DNA of 9,033 bases from Opitutaceae bacterium. Its GTDB lineage: Bacteria; Verrucomicrobiota; Verrucomicrobiia; Opitutales; Opitutaceae. Under the pieces are notes generated by a model, which was not told the origin of the DNA, searched no databases, and worked only from the letters and a program-made list of their open reading frames with translations. Below, in pieces: positions 5,772 through 9,033 of this stretch (position 1 is its first letter; the number at the start of each line of letters is the position of its first letter). Where the stretch lies: the NCBI GenBank assembly GCA_031272375.1, contig JAISTY010000107.1, positions 1 to 9,033 on the forward strand, read 5' to 3'. Both the position numbers and the translations under genes were made by a program.

Positions 5772-7499
5772 TCACTTTTTCGCCGCCATGAGCGCCTTCG
5801 CCCGCTCCACGGCGGACGGCAGGTCGGCGGCCACGTTGTCCTCGCCCACCGCCTCCAGGAACCCCTCCCGCGCCATCAGCGCGTAGGGCTGCGTGTGCGG
5901 CCCGCAAAGGACAAGGTGCCGCCCGTGATGCCGCAGTTTCTCGTGCAGCGTCTCCAGCCGGTCCATCGCCGTCGCGTCCATCGCCGTCACCGCCGTCATG
6001 TGCAGAATCACAACGCGCGTGTCCGCGATGCCCCGCCGCAGCACCATGTCCAGCTTGTCCGCCGCCCCGAACAGCAGCGCCCCGAACACCCGGTAAATGA
6101 CAACCCCGCCGGGCAGCCGCTCCCCAAGCTCCTCGTGCGCCCCGTGTCCGGGCTGGTGCGCGTCCTGCCGCCCGTCACCCGTCATGGTCTGCACCTGCGT
6201 CGTCTCCGTCACCCGCTTGATGAACAGCAGGCACGCCAGCAGCATCCCGAACATCACCGCCTTCGTCAGGTCGAACACCACCGTCAGCCCGAACGTCAGC
6301 AGGAAAACCGCCGCGTCCCCCCGCGCCCGCCGCCGCAGCCGCATGAACTCGTCCCGCTCGATCATCCGCCAGCCCACCGAGACCAGCACCGCCGCGAGCG
6401 AGGCCAGCGGAATGTGCCGCGCCAGCGGCGCCGCCACCAGCAGCACCGCCAGCAGGAAAACCGAGTGCACCATCCCCGCCACCGGCGTCTGCGCCCCGTT
6501 GCGGATGTTCGTCGCCGTCCGCGCGATCACACCCGTCACCGGTATCCCCCCGAACAGCGGCGTGACGAAATTCGCGATGCCCTGGCCCATCAGCTCCTGG
6601 TTCGAGTCGTGACGGTCGTCCGCCAGCCCGTCCGCCACCACCGCCGAAAGCAGCGACTCGATCGCGCACAGCACCGCGATCGTGAACGCCGGCATCAGCA
6701 GCTCGTTCAAATGCTGCCAGTCAAAACTCGGCCACGCGAACGCCGGCAGCCCCCTCGGTATCTCCCCGAACTTCGACCCGATCGTCGCCACGTCGAAAAA
6801 CGTCCACCCAAACGCCCCCGCCAGCCCCGCCAGCGCCGTCCCCAAAACCACCACCACAATGGACCCCGGCACGAACCGCCGGAACCGCTCCGGCCACTTC
6901 CACAAAATCACCGACGACGCCACCGCCAGCCCGAGCGTGGCCCAGTTGACCGTTCCCGCCGCCTTCGCCAGCGCCACCACCTTCGGCAGAAACTCCGCAG
7001 GCTCCGCCCCCGGCAGCGTCAGCCCGAAATACGCCTGCACCTGCGTCATGATGATCGTGATCGCGATGCCGCACGTGAACCCCGCCGTCACCGGCTGCGG
7101 GATGAACTTTATCAACGCCCCCAGCTTGAACAGCCCCATCGCGAACAGCATCACCCCCGCGAGCATCGTGCACATTAACAGCGTCGGCAGCCCGTAGCGC
7201 GCGCTCATCAGCGCCAGCAGCCCCACGAACGCCCCCGCCGGCCCCCCCACCTGCACCCGCGACCCGCCCAGCGCCGAAACCAAAAACCCCCCGATGATCC
7301 CCGCGTAAAGCCCCGTCACCGGCGGCACTCCGGACGCCACGCCAAGACCGATGCACAGCGACAGCGCCACCACCCCGACCGTCAGCCCGGCCATGAGATC
7401 CTTCAGAAATTTCTCCCGCGTGTAATCGCGCAGACAGTCAACAATCCGCGGCCTGAACCGCGCGAGACGCCCGCCAACTCCAACCTCTTCGGATGACAT
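5772..7499 (-). CDS. SulP family inorganic anion transporter with STAS domain
   Basis: This is an inner-membrane SLC26/SulP carrier. Family members move sulfate, bicarbonate or dicarboxylates, and the substrate cannot be read from this sequence. From ATG 7499 the protein has 575 residues. The signature opening is clear: DYTREKFLKDLMAGLTVGVV (25-44), GVPPVTGLYAGIIGG (57-71), then ALGGSRVQVGGPAGAFVGLL (76-95). Hydrophobic segments continue to about residue 427 (e.g. GSIVVVVLGTALAGLAGAF, AFTIAVLCAIESLLSAVV, MVHSVFLLAVLLVAAPLA). GGIPVTGVIARTATNIRNGA (318-337) is a conserved SulP stretch. A hydrophilic, histidine-containing linker (about 430-462) joins the C-terminal cytoplasmic STAS domain (about 465-565), with its beta-strand VVILHM and the AVTAMDATAMDRL segment. 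The in-frame ATG at 7544 is less likely because a good ribosome binding site sits before 7499. It is divergent from galM across 152 nt and co-directional with ribB. Confidence 0.92.
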   Translation of the reverse strand: MSSEEVGVGGRLARFRPRIVDCLRDYTREKFLKDLMAGLTVGVVALSLCIGLGVASGVPPVTGLYAGIIGGFLVSALGGSRVQVGGPAGAFVGLLALMSARYGLPTLLMCTMLAGVMLFAMGLFKLGALIKFIPQPVTAGFTCGIAITIIMTQVQAYFGLTLPGAEPAEFLPKVVALAKAAGTVNWATLGLAVASSVILWKWPERFRRFVPGSIVVVVLGTALAGLAGAFGWTFFDVATIGSKFGEIPRGLPAFAWPSFDWQHLNELLMPAFTIAVLCAIESLLSAVVADGLADDRHDSNQELMGQGIANFVTPLFGGIPVTGVIARTATNIRNGAQTPVAGMVHSVFLLAVLLVAAPLARHIPLASLAAVLVSVGWRMIERDEFMRLRRRARGDAAVFLLTFGLTVVFDLTKAVMFGMLLACLLFIKRVTETTQVQTMTGDGRQDAHQPGHGAHEELGERLPGGVVIYRVFGALLFGAADKLDMVLRRGIADTRVVILHMTAVTAMDATAMDRLETLHEKLRHHGRHLVLCGPHTQPYALMAREGFLEAVGEDNVAADLPSAVERAKALMAAKK

Positions 7500-7505
7500 A
7501 ATCGC

Positions 7506-7511
7506 CCTCCC
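7506..7511 (-). promoter_or_regulatory. Ribosome binding site of the SulP gene
   Basis: On the minus strand GGGAGG lies 6 nt before ATG 7499. It supports this start over the in-frame ATG 45 nt upstream, and contrasts with the absence of such a site before acpP, fabF, rlmM and galM. Confidence 0.8.
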
Positions 7512-7651
7512 TAAACAAAATCCCCCGCCGGACTCCAACGCCAAATTTCCGCGCGAACCGGCTCCCGCGCGGCACCTTGTCGCGAAAACGGCGCGCCCTG
7601 CCGCGTTTCCGGATCTCGCCAGACACCCGCGCCCCCGCAGCCTGCCGCCGC

Positions 7652-8698
7652 ATGGACAAGCCGCCGCCTCCTTTTCAGAAAACCCGCTCCGGCCTCGCGC
7701 CGGAAAATTTCCAACGCCGCCTCGCCGGCCGCCAAACCGGCCTCTTTGTCCTCCAAAACAACCGCGGCGAGGAAGTCTGCCTCACCAACTACGGCGCCCG
7801 CATCGTCTCCTGGCTCGTCCCCGGACGCGACGGCTCCGTTGCCGACATCGTTCTCGGCTTCGACACCCTCGACGCCTACCTCGCCTCGCCCGAACCCTAT
7901 TTCGGCGCGGCCATCGGGCGTTTCGCCAACCGCATTGCCTGCGGACGTTTCGCCCTCGACGGCATTGAACACCGCCTCGCCCTCAACGACGGCCCCAACA
8001 CCCTCCACGGCGGCCCCGGCGGTTTCCACTCGCGCGTCTGGGACGTCCTCCGCCACGACGCCCGCTCGGTCGAGTTCGCGCTCCTGTCACCCCACGGCGA
8101 CCAAGGCTTCCCGGGCAACCTCCGCGTCCGCCTGCAGTGCGAGCTTGCCGACGACGGCGCCTTGTCGCTCGTCACCACCGCCGAGACCGACCGCCTCACG
8201 GTCGTCAACTTCACCAACCATTCCTTTTTCAACCTCAACGGCGCCGGCAGCGGCGACATTGACGGTCACATCCTCGCCATCCGCGCCGGCCATTACACGC
8301 CTGTTGACGACCACCTCATCCCGACCGGCGAGATCGCGCCCGTGGCGGGCACGCCCTTTGATTTTCGCGACCCCGCGCCGATTGCCGGACGGCTGGGGCG
8401 CAATCTGATTCTTGACGGACAAGTTGCCGCCGATGGTCTCCGCCATGCCGCGCGTGTCATCGCGCCGGAAAGCGGGCGTATCCTTGACGTGCTGACGAAC
8501 CAGCCCGGCCTGCAACTTTATTGCGGGCAGCTGCTTGACGGCGCCATCAAAGGCAAAGGCGGGCTGACCTACGGGCGGCGATCCGCCTTATGTCTTGAGC
8601 CGCAACACTTCCCCGACTCTCCGAACCACCCCTCATTTCCCTCAACCCAGCTCCGTCCCTCCACCCTCTTCCGCCACATCTGTGTCTATCGCTCATAA
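7652..8698 (+). CDS. galM: Aldose 1-epimerase (mutarotase), missing the YDH loop
   Basis: GalM interconverts the alpha and beta anomers of galactose, glucose and related sugars. The 348-residue protein matches E. coli GalM (346). Visible hallmarks are GAAIGRFANRIACGRFALDG (85-104), NTLHGGPGGFHSRVWDV (116-132), GDQGFPGNL (149-157), FTNHSFFNLNG (187-197), FDFRDP (236-241), GLQLYCGQLLDG (286-297) and LEPQHFPDSPNHPSFPST (315-332). The presumed catalytic acid His190 and base Glu316 are present, as is His119 of the HGG motif. The usual GYDHNFVLDG segment, whose Asp contacts the substrate, is reduced to LGRNLILDG (248-256). The stretch between FDFR and LQLY is about ten residues shorter than in E. 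coli. ATG 7652 is preferred because the upstream in-frame ATG at 7577 adds 25 basic residues outside the family. No signal peptide or Shine-Dalgarno is seen. Confidence 0.92.
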   Translation: MDKPPPPFQKTRSGLAPENFQRRLAGRQTGLFVLQNNRGEEVCLTNYGARIVSWLVPGRDGSVADIVLGFDTLDAYLASPEPYFGAAIGRFANRIACGRFALDGIEHRLALNDGPNTLHGGPGGFHSRVWDVLRHDARSVEFALLSPHGDQGFPGNLRVRLQCELADDGALSLVTTAETDRLTVVNFTNHSFFNLNGAGSGDIDGHILAIRAGHYTPVDDHLIPTGEIAPVAGTPFDFRDPAPIAGRLGRNLILDGQVAADGLRHAARVIAPESGRILDVLTNQPGLQLYCGQLLDGAIKGKGGLTYGRRSALCLEPQHFPDSPNHPSFPSTQLRPSTLFRHICVYRS

Positions 8699-8708
8699 TC
8701 CCCCCATT

Positions 8709-8743
8709 AAGGGACAGGCAAAAAATAGCTTGCCATCTCCCTT
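8709..8743 (+). repeat. REP-like imperfect hairpin between galM and the transposase
   Basis: Two nested inverted repeats are present. AAGGGA (8709-8714) pairs with TCCCTT (8738-8743), and GGCAA (8717-8721) pairs with TTGCC (8730-8734) around an 8-nt loop. CA on the left and ATC on the right form an asymmetric bulge. Position immediately upstream of a REP-associated transposase, and the bulged-stem shape, fit the short palindromes these enzymes recognise. It could also help end galM transcripts. Only one copy is visible here, so repetition in the genome is unproven. Confidence 0.55.
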
Positions 8744-8764
8744 CCCCTCCACATCCCCACCCCC
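8739..8764 (-). other. Potential G-quadruplex motif before the transposase gene
   Basis: Plus-strand cytosine tracts lie at 8739-8741, 8744-8747, 8755-8758 and 8760-8764, with spacers of 2, 7 and 1 nt. This makes the minus strand a canonical four-tract quadruplex pattern. It ends 3 nt before the ATG at 8768 and overlaps the right arm of the REP-like hairpin by five bases. Structure is inferred from the pattern only. Confidence 0.45.
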
Positions 8765-8767
8765 GCC

Positions 8768-9033
8768 ATGAGACACCGCCGCATCAAAATCCCCCCCGCC
8801 GAAGGCGAGGCCGTCTATCACTGCATTTCCCGCACCGTCAACGGAGAGCGTTGCCTCGACGACCCCGCAAAAGAAGTCCTCCGCAAACAACTCTGGAAAA
8901 CCGCAGAATTTTGCGGCGTCCGCGTCCTTACTTACGCGTTGATGTCCAATCACTTCCACATCCTCGTCGCCGTGCCGCAAGCCGCGCCGGTCAGCGACGC
9001 CGAACTCCTCCGCCGCTACCGCCTCCTCTACCC
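8768..9033 (+). CDS. REP-associated tyrosine transposase, Y1/HUH family (truncated by window end)
   Basis: The first 88 codons are visible and open to the last base of the window. The protein starts MRHRRIKIPPAEGEAVYHCI, followed by SRTVNGERCLDDPAKEVLRK, as in Y1_Tnp (PF01797) transposases related to IS200. LMSNHFHILVAVP (about residues 60-72) carries the His-X-His metal-binding HUH signature that positions the divalent ion for single-strand DNA cleavage. The catalytic tyrosine lies further downstream and is outside the window, so activity cannot be judged. The segment QAAPVSDAELLRRYRLLYP is typical of the larger RAYT-like versions. These genes usually occur as single domesticated copies next to short palindromes rather than as full insertion sequences, and a matching hairpin lies at 8709-8743. 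The leader is C-rich with no Shine-Dalgarno. Confidence 0.88.
   Translation, partial: MRHRRIKIPPAEGEAVYHCISRTVNGERCLDDPAKEVLRKQLWKTAEFCGVRVLTYALMSNHFHILVAVPQAAPVSDAELLRRYRLLY

Noticed and set aside
4553..5791. A 412-codon plus-strand open frame antisense to ribB
   Set aside because: It is Arg/Pro-rich without recognisable motifs, while the minus strand encodes an unmistakable RibB domain.
4758..7178. An 806-codon open frame on the plus strand across ribB and SulP
   Set aside because: It is rich in Arg, Pro, His and Ser with no domain-like pattern, and it is antisense to two well-supported genes. Same codon-bias artefact.
7500..7651. Short GC-rich inverted repeats in the SulP-galM divergent gap
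   Set aside because: They are short, overlap each other and have no clear symmetry around a promoter. I see no supportable operator or promoter in this 152-nt gap.
1..9033. CRISPR arrays, tRNA or rRNA genes, and att sites
   Set aside because: No regularly spaced direct repeats, cloverleaf-like or rRNA-like sequence was seen on either strand.

Overview
The window is a GC-rich (roughly two-thirds G+C by eye) bacterial chromosomal segment with tightly packed genes and a strong preference for C in the third codon position. The gene content (housekeeping fatty-acid genes, a SulP transporter, a RibB hybrid, an aldose epimerase and a REP-associated transposase opening with RIKIPPAEGEAVYHCISR) looks to me like Verrucomicrobiota, possibly Opitutales. 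That assignment is inference from remembered similarity, not a search.

Layout. Positions 1-701 hold the tail of a cell-surface polysaccharide locus: a possible gene end overlapping, by ATGA, a WcaF-like hexapeptide acetyltransferase with a strong ribosome binding site. Positions 763-2751 hold a DUF1861 beta-propeller-type protein of unknown activity, then an RlmM-type 23S rRNA ribose methyltransferase. Positions 2850-4556 hold the fatty-acid pair acpP and fabF, separated by a clear intrinsic terminator. A convergent gap with a second hairpin separates fabF from a minus-strand pair. In transcription order that pair is a SulP anion transporter with a STAS domain (7499-5772), then a DHBP synthase whose GTP cyclohydrolase II domain has lost its zinc cysteines (5707-4610). 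Divergent from the transporter is an aldose 1-epimerase (7652-8698). The window ends in a truncated HUH/Y1 transposase of the REP-associated type, preceded by a REP-like imperfect hairpin.

How the genes fit together. AcpP is the acyl carrier and FabF the elongating condensing enzyme of fatty-acid synthesis. RibB supplies the four-carbon unit of riboflavin, but this version probably cannot perform the GTP cyclohydrolase step, so a separate ribA would be needed elsewhere. The other genes look like independent housekeeping or sugar-metabolism functions. I see no defence island, CRISPR array, tRNA, rRNA or complete mobile element. No gene-free stretch exceeds 300 bases; the longest are about 190 bases (acpP-fabF) and 150 bases (SulP-galM).

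Most worth a second look are the degenerate RibA domain, an aldose epimerase lacking the YDH substrate-binding loop, the REP-like hairpin with its transposase, apparent avoidance of the palindrome RTCGAY, and two G-quadruplex-capable tracts upstream of acpP and of the transposase.
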